Source of the DNA: Polytrichum commune
Lineage: Eukaryota > Streptophyta > Polytrichopsida > Polytrichales > Polytrichaceae
NCBI GenBank assembly: GCA_950295325.1
Contig: OX485807.1
Coordinates: forward strand, 4,342,501 to 4,406,500
DNA: 64,000 bases
Direction of reading: 5' to 3'
Part shown: piece by piece, positions 33,640-46,989 of the stretch
Position numbering within the stretch: position 1 is the stretch's first letter
Layout: each line of letters starts with the position of its first letter
The notes under the pieces: generated by a model
Databases searched by the model: none
Told to the model about the DNA's origin: nothing
What the model saw: the letters and a program-made list of their open reading frames with translations, nothing else
Program-made: the position numbers and the translations under genes

Positions 33640-35560
33640 GATAAATTTCACTCAAGACTAGTAAAATAGTGAAGCATTAGGCACTTAGTTGCTTTGAAAT
33701 GAAAACAAGCAAGTAAGTCAGAATTTTCCTTGCTGCCCGTAGTACATAGGATATCATGAGACATACAATTAGCATGTGACAATTAGAAGAAGCCCTTGAT
33801 ATCCTAGCTAGGGTCAGTCACCACCTTTCGGAACAGGAAGATAAGAAGGAGGAGGAAGAGGACGGAACGGAGAGATTTTTGAGTTTGGCCTTTCCTCTCG
33901 TGAAGGGAGTGATTTTGTAGTCTCTCCCAATTACTGGGTGTGAAACCCTTAAGTTTCATTGTAAATCATATTTTTTGAATATATCAGATTGTAAATTCAG
34001 CTATATGTATTTTGCATAAGTTGTTTGTGGAAGTGGGAAGTGTGATTAGTGTTGTTGGTGTGGAATTTGATTCAGGAGTGTGAAACTCTTGAACGGAAGA
34101 ATATATGTTTTATGTTTGCATTGTAAACAGTCTAGTACAGAATCTCTTGGACAATATCTTAAGGTTCTGAAAACGAAAGAGATATTTTATCTTGCTGCAA
34201 GTGAATGTTTCGATGAATGCTCAGTCTCCAATTAGGCAGTGTGATATCTCTACATGAGAGAATCAGAGATTTTGGCTTAATATGAAATCGGCATAAATTA
34301 AGAGTCTCTGGATAACCCTATGAGGTTGATGACTTAGAAGAATAATCTTACTGGGGATTAGAGCAGTTCGATGGGGAGTTCTCGATGAGCCTATAATTTT
34401 ACCCTTAAGAAAGATAATTCAATTGTGTAAGTAACATCTGAGTCCTCCCGGTTGCGGGGTTGTAGTAATTCAGCACATGATCTGAATAATTGGGAGTTTT
34501 CTCATGATACGGTTTGTAATTACTTCTAGAGTGTGAAACTCTTCCGTAGACCCATGTGAACCCATGTTGGCAACAATAATTCTTTGAACCTGAGTTAGAG
34601 TAATTCAGCCCCATTGTTTGTGAATAACTTTGATGGACTTTTCAGGGTGTGAAATCGGAATCCACATGTCATAGTTCTGATTTCATGGGTTCTTCTCATT
34701 ACCTTCTACTGTAATTGAGTATGTTACATGACTGAAGAACTTGTGGTATATTCAACAGATTAGAAAAACAGTGGATAGAATTCTGGTTGCTATTTATTCA
34801 TGAGTGTGAAGCTCTTGAGTGAGAGGGATGCATGTTGCGCTCATCTTAAACCTGTTCGAGTACCTCGAACTCAATTAAGGATTGAGAATTGATACGCATG
34901 TTGTGTGCTTGGAGAGCACAATGAGTCCCACATTATCAACATAAGAATCACCAATGTAAAACTCTCAACGCAAAAGATCGTGCGAGGGGTGTCATCTTGG
35001 GAATAGAAGAGATATCTTCTGAAGTGAAACCAAAAACTTTCGAGGTGTCCTATTTGAAATCTTACCAGAACTGTAACCTCTTTTGCTGAGGCAGTCCAGA
35101 TTGGGCGAATCTTTTTCATTCACCAAAATGCAAGGACATGTCGATGTTAGTTCCCTGTGTCGGTGGGGGAGAGCACTAATCAAGTAGCATAAACCGGAAA
35201 TTTACGTCGAAGCCAGGGATCGCCGAGTGAATTTCTGTGAGAAAGAGAGGGTTTAATTTTTGAGACAATCATGATACATATCGGGCGCGGGGAATAGTCA
35301 AGAATGCTGTTAATCTGAGGGCAAATTCCCTCTTGAGAGATGAGTATGCTCATTGTGTGAACCAGGTACTTCTGCTCAGCGATCATGAAGAAGATGTTGA
35401 AACGAGAAAGAGGAGTAGCTGGGAAGAGAAGAGCTGCAAGCGGAAGCTAGGCGCATTTATCCCATATTGATGGGGAGAACCGCCAAGGGCAGGTATAAAG
35501 CCTATCTCTCTACAGTGGCTAATGTGTCCAGACGCTTCCCATGACACAACAAGACTCGCT
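33640..35560 (+). repeat. right arm with GTGAA-loop hairpins
   Basis: Contains at least five plus-strand hairpins with loop GTGAA: 33895-33909 (CTCTC/GGGAG), 33936-33948 (GGGT/ACCC), 34076-34088 (GAGT/ACTC), 34528-34542 (AGAGT/ACTCT) and 34802-34814 (GAGT/GCTC), plus a decayed one near 34645. Stems change on both sides in step while the loop stays fixed. Other frames in this stretch show no protein motif. Confidence 0.55.
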
Positions 35561-38500
35561 ACTGGTTACTGGTGACTAGATTTGTTACTTGGCACTTGTG
35601 ACTAGGCTGTCTACTAGTGACTTGGACTCTAGACTCTTGATTCTTGACTCGAGTTACTGTTCTGACCCGATTCGCTTAAGACGCTTCTCGCTTAGTTCCC
35701 GGTTCGTGATTTTGTCACTTGTAACTAGACTTTTTATCAAAATTTATTAAGTTCTAATTTTTACATGTATGGAAATATGCTAAGTAGTATCACCATGTGT
35801 GTAATGACTAAATCCAGTTATGGTGAGGAAGTGAAAAGTTAATTCACATGAGAATAGAGTTCTTATGATAATGAAGTGTTAAACCCATTCTATTATCCCT
35901 TTGAACTATCAATCGACCTTATCGTGACAAACTAAAGATACATCTGACACTCAATTAGTCTTCCCTGGGTGTTTTTCGAGTTGGAACCTTGGATGAAAAA
36001 CCTAACTACAATAAGGACCATTGGTTTTGACTTCAGCTAATGCAAAAAAGATATCAAAATGTAAACTGGAGGAAAAATAGGCTAAATGTTGTATATGTGG
36101 AGACTATTATGGTTGTGGTAATTGTTGGCTTCAGTAGAGTCTAAAGGGCTTATCACACTAATCCCTTCTGACACCATCCACCAGTAGTTCGGACTGTAAT
36201 AGTGTGAAAAGTGGTGTTCCAACATCTATTTCTCATCATGATCCCCAACAATTTCATGGCTAGCACCGGGCAAAAAGTTTGGTGTAGTTCGGGCAAAAAG
36301 ACTACTGTCCGTTTTTTTTTTTTTTTTTTTTTTTTTTTTTGTCCTACCCTGTAAAAATAATACCAAAAGATGATGGTCAATGACATAAGTTGTTTGCTTG
36401 GACTTGTTCCTAAGACCATCTGTCCTATTTACTGCTTTCTTCGTTTTTCTTTTTCTTTTTCTTATGTATGTTTTGCCTTCCTCATAACTGGTTTGTCTCT
36501 TTCTTGAGGTGACAAGGCCCTCCCCCGATTTGTAGGTATTTCCTTCCCTCTTTTTCTTCTTCTTTTACACTGATGCAGCCATCATGATATCATAATTCAA
36601 CGTGACACTTTGTTTCTATGAAAGCTCTTTGAAGCTTCCTTATGTCTCTCAACTCATAGAGGAAAAGGCTTTGGTGATGTGGAGGAATCTCTAAGGCTGC
36701 AAGGGCCATCCTATGAGAAGAATCACTTGCCATAATTTAAAAAATTAAAGACCATTGTCAGAGGATAGGTAATTGAACTCTTTATTGCCCTAACTTTAAG
36801 CTATATCACTCGGCAATATCTAATCATCTCCCTTGCATCTTTCGTGGAGGCAACATGTTATCTTGATGTAGCAGCAAACTTTGTGGTAACATGATCATTT
36901 TCTTTTGAGCTTTACCACACAAAAAGGGACTTTTAAGTTATACTTAAAGGTCCATCATGTTGAATATAAGGTAGAGGAGCTTTGAAAAGAAGAATGAAGG
37001 CACCTACTAATATAATAAGGGAAGACAACCGAGAATCAATAACAACAAACGACAAGGGAATTAGATAGTTTGGTCATCTTAATCCGAACAACACTCTAAG
37101 TCACTAAGATACGGTCAACCCTAGAAACAAGTGAAGGTAGTTGAGCTCTACATTTTGAGCTCTATGCTAGGGAGATCAACGTGACTAAGAGAACATAAAA
37201 GATTAGGATAACGTAGGATCAAAAGAAGATTCAACCATGAGTGAGCAAACTAGATGTAATGCCATATAAACTTACAGACAACTTCAATAAAAGATTGAAA
37301 TAAAAGATAAAGAAATCACATTATATTTGTTTTGGCCTTGGGAACATCGGGCATATAGCATCAACAACAATAATCATTGAACATATGCAAGTACAAGCAA
37401 ATTTCAAACTGTAGTGAAGAATGAGAATAGAATATATAATGAACAAGTTTAGAAAAAATTTGAAGAGAAGAAGATTAATTTCACTTATAGATCGGAGTTT
37501 GAACGGAAACTAAAAGAGCTATTTGAAGAGTTACTAACAATCATAATTGCTAAAATGTGGAACAAAGAAAACTATATTTTGCGGGAGTGCATGCTTGGAA
37601 CAATAAGAAAAACCGGCTACTACTACAATCAAGAAGGATTTTCTTACAACATATACTACGATAAAGTTATGTTACCTATGTACAAAGAAAAATATGAATA
37701 TAAGTCTAAAATAATTGTGAATTTGATATTACAAGTATAAAAAAAACTATAAACGAAAAATGTTTCATAGAACCGAATAATATATCTTGACAAGATCAAG
37801 AGATCCAATGGATGGTTGATGAATTAAACTTGAAATATTTATTCATACCAATTGATTATGAAGAAGAGATTGTGGTCACCGAGAAGGCGAATCATTGGCC
37901 ATAGAAGTTTCCTAAGTATAACAAAGATAGTTACACCGAAAGAACATGACAAAATACCTATAGATTCCTAGAATTGATGATGTCTATGAAAAACATTTAT
38001 GAAGAAAAAAACGTGGAAATAATTCAAATTTTTTTTGTAAAATTTAGATATAGATCGAAATTGAAAAATAATATTTAAAATTTACCGAAAGATATAAAAA
38101 TCAACATAGTTTGGAAGCTTTGGATTAGCGGATGAGAGGCAATAAAAAAAATTGGATAAAAAAAATAGTGAGATAAGGTAAATAATAAATATTCTTTAGG
38201 TTTCAAAGTCAAAAATTGGTTTGCATTTACCTTTTAGTTTATAAATAAATTATTCTAAGACTTAGAATTCTCGGCGAGTAAAACTATCCTTATTAGTCCT
38301 CCTAAACATCTAATTAGTCCAACAAAAGTTTAATTGCCATGAAATATACAACTAAAGTATTCTTAATATGATTATCTTACTAAAATTCAATAAAAAGTAG
38401 CCTAAAAGATAATATGATTAACCAATGCAACATTGTATATAAACTAATTATACTTCATCAACGAGGAATAAGGGTCTTAGATACAACCTCAACATAAAAA

Positions 38501-40130
38501 ATAATAAACTATAAACTATAAAAATATTTTTTATTAAATTGTAACAACAACCTCATCTCTTCTTAAGAAACATTATCACTCAAAATTACTAGGTCTACTT
38601 AAGTAATGATTTCTTTAATCAATGGTGATATAGATCAAGGTTGGAAGCGGTTGGAACTAAAGAAAAAATAAACTATACATGAAAAAGCTTGGACCTTCGG
38701 AAGTCTGAAGATTGAGAATAGGACCGAATTCAGCAAAAATAAAAAATGTTTTAAGATAACTTTGACGTGCCTTAAGTAGGGTTGCCTTTCACGGTGGCCC
38801 GGGGGGGTTAGTGTTTTTGGTGACTTTTACTTCACTAGATGTTTCCTTGCATTGGAACCTTTTAACCACCGTCAATCATTATTATCTAAACAATTCACCC
38901 ATTTTGACTTAGTACTATTAAAAAATACTTGTTAAAAATGAAACGTACATTGTTGAAGTAAATCGGTTATGTCAAAAGGATATTTTTGATAGTCAACATT
39001 GTTTGCTTCATTTGTTTGATCGTTTTGGCGTATAGTCATTTTATATTCTTAAAATATCCTAAACTTTTATCCCTATCAATTACTTATTAATTGACTTTAG
39101 TTTAATCAATCCTAAAAAATCATCTAATAAGTTTTTGATGCTTGTTCTTTTAGGATTTTAGTTACTAAACAAATTTCTAAGTCCAGATTTATCCAACTGA
39201 CCCAATAGTTTATTATCTAACTTCTATCAATCATTAATACTACATTAATTGATAAAAAATATATAAATAATTATTCACAAGAGTCATTTAACACCGAGGA
39301 TTTTATTACAAACAAGAAAATCTACTCCATAACTTGTACTTTGAAAAAATCATGGTGCCACAAGATTGAGATATAAAAAAATATAAGGAAAAAATAAGTA
39401 TTCATCAATCAAATTTGATATTGGAGCTAAATTATATTAAATAATTCAAATATACAATGCACAAATGATATATAAGATGTGTCAAGGTAACAGTACTAGG
39501 GGCCCTGTCTAAAAATAATATATAGTATTAAGTCTAGCAATATTTATGACCAAGAAAGAAGGAAACTCCGACAAAGAAAATAGATCACCACCTTCCAAAA
39601 ATGGGAATAAAAACTGAGAGAAAATACGTTCAACGAATGCAACATGGCATGAACCCCAAAACTGACGAAGAAATAATTCAAAGACAAAGAAAATAAAGAT
39701 GAGAAGTATAAAAAACAACATACTCAAAGAATGACAAATCCAACACGTGGGAGAGCAACGTTATCTCTAAATGTACTATAAAGAGACCATCATATTAGAA
39801 GTAGAAGTGAGGGAGAAGAAGACAAAGTAGAGAAGATCCTCTTTGAGCAACTGACATACGGACGTGAATGATTCAAACAAGAGATTTTAGAATATTCGGA
39901 GGATGAATACTTAGTACAAAAACTATGTCAGACTTTTACAAGTTAAAAAAAACAAAAGAGCAACCTATACTACTAACGAAGAAGAGGCATATGGAGAAAT
40001 AAGTCAAGAATTTTCTACCGATGAAACTAATAACCGAAGAAAAAATAAAGACGAAAACATTGACGACCATAATTCTAGAAAAATAAAAAAACATACATTA
40101 TTTATTTGGATCACCTCCACTAACCCCACC
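35561..40130. other. AT-rich spacer, no gene recognised
   Basis: About 4.6 kb, very AT-rich from 37 kb onward. Weak frames near 37555-37740 and 37800-38080 have Lys/Tyr/Glu-rich translations and may be remnants of a retroelement upstream of the gag scrap at 40.1 kb. A 29-base T run lies at 36312-36340, and CCCGGGGGGG near 38800 is isolated. Confidence 0.5.
36312..36340. repeat. poly-T tract (T29)
   Basis: An uninterrupted run of 29 T. On the minus strand it would be a poly-A tail-like tract, compatible with the 3' end of a non-LTR insertion, but I find no element or target duplication next to it. Confidence 0.9.
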
Positions 40131-40440
40131 CGCAAGTCTCAGGGCCATAATTATGTTGGGAGGTGGATGAATAAGAGGAATGACTCGTACAACAAAATAC
40201 CACTACCCAGTTACAAAAAAAAATGTGATCCGGATGCTTATTTACAAAAGTTCAACAATATTTGCACAACAAACCAAGAGGCGATTGACCCAATCAAACT
40301 TCAATTGTTTCCGGTGATCCTCAAGAAAAAGGCGCTAAAGTGGTATATTCAATTTTCACTAGGACATTTTGCAATATGAGACGAAATAAAAGTAGCATTT
40401 GTCCAAAGATCCGAACAAATAAATCGGAGGGAAAGATAAT
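40131..40440 (+). pseudogene. Ty3/gypsy gag fragment
   Basis: The 40167-40379 frame reads PLPSYKKKCDPDAYLQKFNN, then IDPIKLQLFPVILKKKALKW, the core of the retrotransposon gag domain; after a TGA it continues DEIKVAFVQRSEQIN. It lacks pol and LTRs nearby and is unrelated in detail to the gag of elements 1 and 2. This is a broken remnant of another element. Confidence 0.75.
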
Positions 40441-41187
40441 ACAAATGTAGAGATCAAGGTTCTAAGAGAAGAACTAAAAGGAATTGCTCTAGGCGACATG
40501 CGATATCAAACGGGGATAGTGTGCCAAATATCCAGATTCAAACAATCAAGACCACTACCGCAACATAACGACTACAAAAAGAATATACAACATACCAAAT
40601 TTGGTAAAAAGAAAGTTTATTATTTATCATATTCTTATTCGTTTTCTTAAAAACATGACTATATGCTATACTACCACAAATATACTCCATCAATCCCTCA
40701 ACAAGAGTCCCCTAAATCTGCTTATGATCTCCTTTACAAGTCCGTTCGCCAAATCTCCACCAAGGAGCCTTTGATCCGCCCACAAACTTTAACTAGCAAT
40801 ACCTCAACCTCATCCTTACCTCATGCAAGCCCAACCAATAATTAATATGATCTACATTTTAAAAATCCTATGCCACTTACTTCCAGATCCACACTTCAAG
40901 TCACAAAGAACGATACCAAATCCAAGGTCTGAGTCCTATATAAAAACAAAGTACAATAAATCAACAATGTCATTCAAAAATCAAACCAAAATAAATCTAA
41001 GCTAAAATCATACATCATGTATTTCACTACACCTCACATAAACCCCACCAAACTGCCCCCCCAAATAATAACAAACATGCCACACATATACACACATGTC
41101 ATATCAAAACCTACATTTTAAAATTAAATAGAAATTACTTGGTCATGGCACATTCTCACCAATATGTTGCACCTTAGCTTGCAATAC
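40441..41187. other. spacer, nothing recognised
   Basis: AT-rich sequence between the gag fragment and element 2. Frames at 40663-40845 and 40823-41005 show no motif. It may be the decayed continuation of the gag-fragment element. Confidence 0.5.
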
Positions 41188-42659
41188 TGTGAGCCCAAAA
41201 TGGTGTCCACATGTGTTCTTAATTCTTTGAAATTATTAGAAGTTATGTTTTGATGCTTTATGATTATTCACAAAAATATAAAAAGAGTGAGGCTTGAGTG
41301 AAGTTATGTTTAGACCTTAGGTTGATTAGAAGTTTAGTAGTGTGAAGAAAATTCCTTAGTTAGGTGAGCATAGTATGTGGTGAACCAAGGGTGGCTCCTT
41401 GAGTTAAATGTTTGAATTAGGATCTATGTTGTTGGTTTAAGAGTGGAAGACTTAAATGATAGGATGAGAGCCTACAAAGTAGGAAATGATCAAAAGGTTT
41501 ATCTTGAGCCTTGGGGGTGCTTATCTACTCTCTTAAAGGCTTAAAGGATAGGATGAGAGCCTACAAAGTAGGAAATGATCAAAAAGTTTATCTTGAGCCT
41601 TGGGGATGCTCATCTACTCCCTTTTACCTCACTATATAATCTTCATTTTTTTTTTTTTTTTTTTTTTTCTTCTTTTGTGCTCATTGGCACCCCACGTGTT
41701 ATGAGTGTGGGTGTGTGGGAAGCAAGAAAGGAGTACGTGTGTATACAAGGTCTCAAGGTGAAGAACCAAGACTAATTAGCCTTGAAGTTAGTTGACACTT
41801 GTTAGGAGTAGTCTTTGGTTTGAGGCATTTAGAGCTTAGCTCGTTGTATTCAACTTATAGAATTTAGACTTATAACATTTAAATTTATAGTGTTTAGAAT
41901 TATGACATTAAGAATTGTAGCATCTAGATTCATGTTAGATTTAAAGCATTCAACCTTGTAGGCTTTAAGGCGGAGGCTACTTAGGCTAGCTGCTGGTTTG
42001 AAGTTGGAGGCAGACGGGTTTAGCTGCTGGTTTGAAGAGGGAGGCTAGTTAGGCCTAGCGGCTGGGTTAAGTAGAGCCAGTTAGATTTAGCGAATGGGTT
42101 AAGGAGGAATCTAATTCCAACTAGTTGTGCACTTTCGAGTCTAAGCTAGATCGACAAGCTAAGCCACTACTAGTTAGTGAGGATGGTTAATTAGACTAAT
42201 TAGTTAGGCTAGAGGGTTAGGCTAGTTGGTTTAGTGGTTGCATTATGAGATGAAGTTGAGAAGGATTTGTGAGGGACTTGTGGAAGAGGACGTAATGTTA
42301 AGTTATATAAGTGTTTTTCAACATTTGTATTAAAACTTATGTGCCTCGTAGAATTAACACATCATAGCCTCACCGAGGTGTCATGCACCAGTGAAGAATC
42401 GACAGCCATAACCAAAGTTGCAAGGGGGAAATCATTGAAGGCATGCGTGGCAAAGGCAGTGGGGTGGACTCTGGAAAAAGCCAAGGATGTATCTATGCAC
42501 GAGGTTCACACTAATAAAATGTCATGATTTAAATTAAGTTAGAAACTCATCAATGTAGAACGTACATCCCATGTTACCACAAGTTGTTATGTTACACATG
42601 TGATCTCCAAACCTATTACCCGGACTAGGACGTTTAAGGGTGGTAGGTTTGGCCTCACA
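41188..42659 (+). repeat. 5' LTR of element 2
   Basis: 1472 bp, from TGTGAGCCCAAAATGGTGTC to TTTGGCCTCACA. It contains a tandem duplication of 89-bp period (41461 and 41550, AGGATGAGAGCCTACAAAG), a T25 run at 41646-41670 and short GGCTAGTTAGGC-type repeats around 41960-42110. It has neither the 35-bp nor the 75-bp minisatellite of its relatives. The left flank is AATAC. Confidence 0.88.
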
Positions 42660-42663
42660 TAAA

Positions 42664-42681
42664 TGGTGCGTCCGCCGGGAG
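42664..42681 (+). other. primer-binding site of element 2
   Basis: TGGTGCGTCCGCCGGGAG, identical to that of element 1, 4 nt after the LTR (spacer TAAA). Identity between an old and a young copy shows strong constraint. Confidence 0.78.
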
Positions 42682-43552
42682 CGAAGCGGAAACTAGAAAG
42701 AAGACTTAGAGGCAACTAGAAGACTTGGAAGGCGATTAAGAGGACTTGGAGTTAGACACGAGTATGGAAGGAGCACTCGAGGGAGGTGAGTATTTCGTGT
42801 TTAAATTTTGATTGGGTAGTGTAGTTGTTTTTTTATTGGAATGAATTGCATTTGATTTATGTAAATTCATTTATGGATGGAGCGCGGCTAAGATATATGC
42901 TAAACTCTCTTGGGATGACATAACAAGATCACACTAATATGATTCGAATTAGTTCACTAAGAGTTAGAGGGATAATTAAATTTTAGGAAATCCAACTTTG
43001 ACATTCACCTCGGGGTGAATGTTTAAGCTCTTGAACTAGGGGTTGTTACTTTTGAATTACGATTGCTAGGCTACTTATTGTGTTGTATCAAACACGGTCG
43101 AGTGCGAATGCTAACTTACAGGAGGAAGCGAATTGCTTGAGGTAAGCACATTTTTCAAAGTGAAAAGACTAATTAATTAAGGAAGGATTTTCGTACTCGT
43201 GTTTGTCGTTATCCGTTGTAAAGGGTAATTCCCGAATCATAGCATCATGTTGAGGACAAGAAGGTGATACCTCGGTCCTTACTGTGGTGCATGACAAAGG
43301 TCAGCCCCTTACTCTTGGTATCGTGGTTAGTATCAATTCAAAGAATGGCACGGAGGTGATTCTTCGACTTGACTAAGAATTGACACAAATATGCCTATCC
43401 CATGTTTGGGATTTTTCACTTAAGTGGGCTTGCAGGATCTCTTTCCTCACCTCCATAATTTATAAGTCACACCAAGAAAAGTGATAACATTAAATAGAGA
43501 AGTCGGTGAGGAGTGTGTTTGGTCAAGTAAGGGTTGATCGATTCCTTATGGA

Positions 43553-45176
43553 ATGCAAGGTAAAACTCGATCTCAAAAACCAAGTTTGACATTAGGATTA
43601 GAAAGACCTACACGTAAGAGCACATCATCTAGAATTAGCGAAGCATTAGAAGAAGTGGATGTTAGAATAGAAAGTTGTTTGAACGTTGAGCCTAAATTAT
43701 TGTTAGATACATTAGAATCGGAGGTTCAACTTCAGGAACATGTTATCCTTTCCAAGTTGAATGGTGAAACTTCATAAAAAAATAACGTGCTTGGGAAAGA
43801 AGTTCCAATAAACGTTGATAGGGGTTACAGGGAAGTGCACCGGCCACCATGGATCATGATCGAGGGACGGATCCACCACCCATACCTCCTATGCCACCCA
43901 TTGATCCATTGGTTAGGCCGAGAGGCTTACCAATCGTGGTTCCACAAAACTTACAAGCGGTGGACATGCCTTCCCACCTCCCTAAGTTTTATGGAACTAA
44001 GGATGAGGATCATTTTAGGCATATGGAGAGGTACATGGAAATGTTAGCTAGCTCACTCGTGACTAATCCGGGGTATTGGCTAGTATGGTTCCCCACCACT
44101 TTAGAGGGGGAGGCTTATGAATGGTATAGGGATCATGCCGAGGGACATTTTAGAGGATGGGACCAATTACAAAGAGAGTTCTTGAATGAGTTCCGTCCGG
44201 AGGTTGGTCAAAGTACGGCGTTCAGGGCATTGGCTTCGATCAAGCAACGTAGAGAAGAGGAAATTTCGGCCTACATTACGAGGTTTGATTTAGTGTGTAC
44301 ACGATTTGTGGGAACCATGCTTAGTGATGACACTTAGTAAGGCAATTCTTTCTTCAATGATTCTTTAAGTCATGAACAATTAGAGGAGTTCTTGAGAGAA
44401 ATCCTCATACATTGGCGGATGCCAAGCGGGCGGCTAGAGAAATAGAGAGTTTGGATAAAGATCAGGAGAGATTGTGGAGAAAGGAAGATAAATTGATACG
44501 TCAATTCATTCCCATTCGACCTAGGGTGGTCACGAGAGAACCGGTCAAGTATGAGAATCAAGTTCCTTATGTTATGGTCGAAACTGGTCCACGTCCTTTA
44601 GCGGTTAGAGAACCGGCGCCACTTCTAGCATTACCGGCCCCTAGATCGGATCCTCACCTTGAGGAAGTCGAGAGAAGGTTAGGTGCTAGTCAATTGGAAT
44701 TTCAAGAGGCGATGATCAAACAAATGCAAAACCTCACGGATCAAATATCTTTGATGATCAAGAGTCAACAACCGGGACCCCCTCCCCCAATTGAGTCGGG
44801 TAGACATTCGTCGGGTTTATGGTGCGTGCAATGTGGTCAACCAGGCCATACTCGTCAATTTTATAAAAGTGGACAAAACCGTGATCAACGAAGAAACGCT
44901 GGTCCACCTCCACAAAATCAACGAGTCCAAACACAAACTCAATATGGTCAAGGAAATAATAGGGGTCCTCCTCCTAGGGGTCAAGTTGGCCAAGATAATG
45001 AGAAGGAATTCCATCCATTTTGTGGAAGGTGGCATGTCCAAGGTCAATGTTGGTCCGAAGGGCAAGGTTATGGTTGTAGTAATTGTGGTGGAAATCATCA
45101 TTTGGACGAATGTCGTCAACCGGACAAAGTTATTAGTATGCCTTACCCGGTGGCCAATCCACAACACCAAGCGTGA
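43553..45176 (+). pseudogene. gag: gag of element 2, broken
   Basis: Three open stretches (43553-43777, 43849-44337, 44412-45176) cover the same protein as the gag of element 1. The ATG at 43553 starts MQGKTRSQKP as in element 1. The first break is near 43777; a TAG at 44335-44337 and a short shift follow SDDT; a TGA at 45174-45176 replaces an Arg codon. The retrotransposon gag domain and the zinc knuckle survive, but the last Cys of the knuckle is Tyr (CVQCGQPGHTRQFY). Confidence 0.9.
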
Positions 45177-45236
45177 GACAACATGAGGGGAGCTAGATCA
45201 CAAGGTGAACCATAAAACGATCTTAAGCCACCGAAC

Positions 45237-46989
45237 TTGTACTATGACCATGGTAATGCAAGACAAACGTTCTATCCGCCGACGGGATTACAAACGACAA
45301 ACGGTTACATTCCAATTCAAGGTAGGCAACGAGGTCCACAAAACGTTGACAATACACACCAAGTCCCTCCCACGGATCCGGGAACGTCTAATTTTCAAGA
45401 CGTTAGATTTATGGATGGTGTGGTGGATGCTCATTGTGATGACACCATTCTTCTCCCAATGGGGATTGGAGAGGAGCAAGGTCAATGGCCTCCACACACC
45501 AATGCCATCACCTATAAATTGAGGAGTCTAGATGATGAAGTCATTCATGAAGCACCGGCGTTGGCGGTCACAACTAGAGCTATGAGAGAGAAGGATCCAT
45601 TAAAGGTAGGAGTGGAGGATCAAGAGGAGTATTCTTCGGACGAAAACATTGACATGTCCAAATTAGATGAAATGGATAGGGTGGCTAGGAGGGTCACTAA
45701 GGAGTTGGAAAAAGAGAATGTAATTCTCCATGATAAGAAGATGTCTAAGGTCGTTCATGATTTAGACGGTAGTGATATGAGAGAATGGGAAGGACCGGAC
45801 ATTCCTTTGGATGAGTTTGATGATGTCGGCAATGCAAAAGTGGAGAGGTCAAGTGGTTATGATTTGTGGGCCGACCTTAGTTCGCTCAAGGCGGACATAA
45901 CCTTTGGACAATTATTGGAAATTTCACCCGTCGCACGGAAGACTCTCAAGGATGGAATGCCTGTCAATAGGAGAATTAGAAAAGTGAAGACTAGAGTGGC
46001 CGCTAGAATTCAATCACAAGGAGGTCGAGATGTGAAGGCCATAGGGATAGAGGTCAACATAGTAGATAAGGTTGTCACAAATGTGCTAGTGGATGGAGGT
46101 AGTAGTTTGTACATTTTGCCGGAACACACTATGAAGAAATTGGGTCTTGGTCTTACGGGTCATTCGCCCTTGATTATAAACATGGCAAATCAAAGCTCAA
46201 CCACACCTTTGGGAATGATTAAGGATTGTAGGATGACCACCGGGGGAGAGGAGTATTTAGTTACTTTTCATATGATTAAGATGCATTCCAACAAGGACTC
46301 ATTCCCCATCTTGTTGGGAAGACATTGGTTGAGAATGGCCGATGTCATAGTAGATTGGGGAGGTGCGAAGCCATCCATTACTTATGGTCCTAAGGATAAT
46401 CGAGTCAAAGTGTCAATTGGGTCATTAGAAGGATGGATGAAGAAAGAATTATACCTACCATTGGAAGAGGAAGACCTTGACAAAATCAATGATGAAGGAG
46501 GTTTTAGTCGGAGTTGTTCATCCCGGAAGTCACAACACCATCACGGACTCGGGTTCGGGAAGTTTAGGTCCTAGGTTCTACAATTATGGAGATAATGGGG
46601 AGTATGCACAATGGTTAAGGGAATATTCCGAGTCGGAGTTCGATATATTGGTGACATCTCACCATCCACGTTTGAGCGACGAGAGAAGTTTGAGTGGCGA
46701 GGATTGTTCGTTGTTGGAGCCATGTGAGGTGCTCACCGAAGAGGAGTGGATCTTAGGGGGTTTGACGCCTTGGGTAGATGATGTGGATAATGGAGACGTT
46801 AATCTAGTGCACGTGGATGGGACTCAAGAGGAGGATGCTATCTTGGAGGCTTCTAAGTTAGAGGAACCTTTGCATTTTAGGACTACATCCACGGGGATAG
46901 TTGTTGGTCACGACATCAAGGATTATCCCGATGTGCCGGCGGATTGGTATAGAAACAAGGATGAGCAAACCCATGTGGCGGAGAAAGAT
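45237..46989 (+). pseudogene. pol: gag C-terminus and protease of element 2
   Basis: The frame 45237-46574 runs from the gag tail straight into the linker and protease LVDGGSSLYILP without a frameshift, showing that gag and pol form one frame in this family. A shift near 46490 moves the acidic spacer to the 46477-47037 frame, which ends in the DVKLKMTRSAK region; another shift returns it to the RT frame. These changes and the upstream stops make it non-functional. Confidence 0.9.

Noticed and set aside
36312..36340. T29 run as the poly-A tail of a LINE or SINE
   Set aside because: No coding remnant, polymerase III boxes or target duplication is found beside it.
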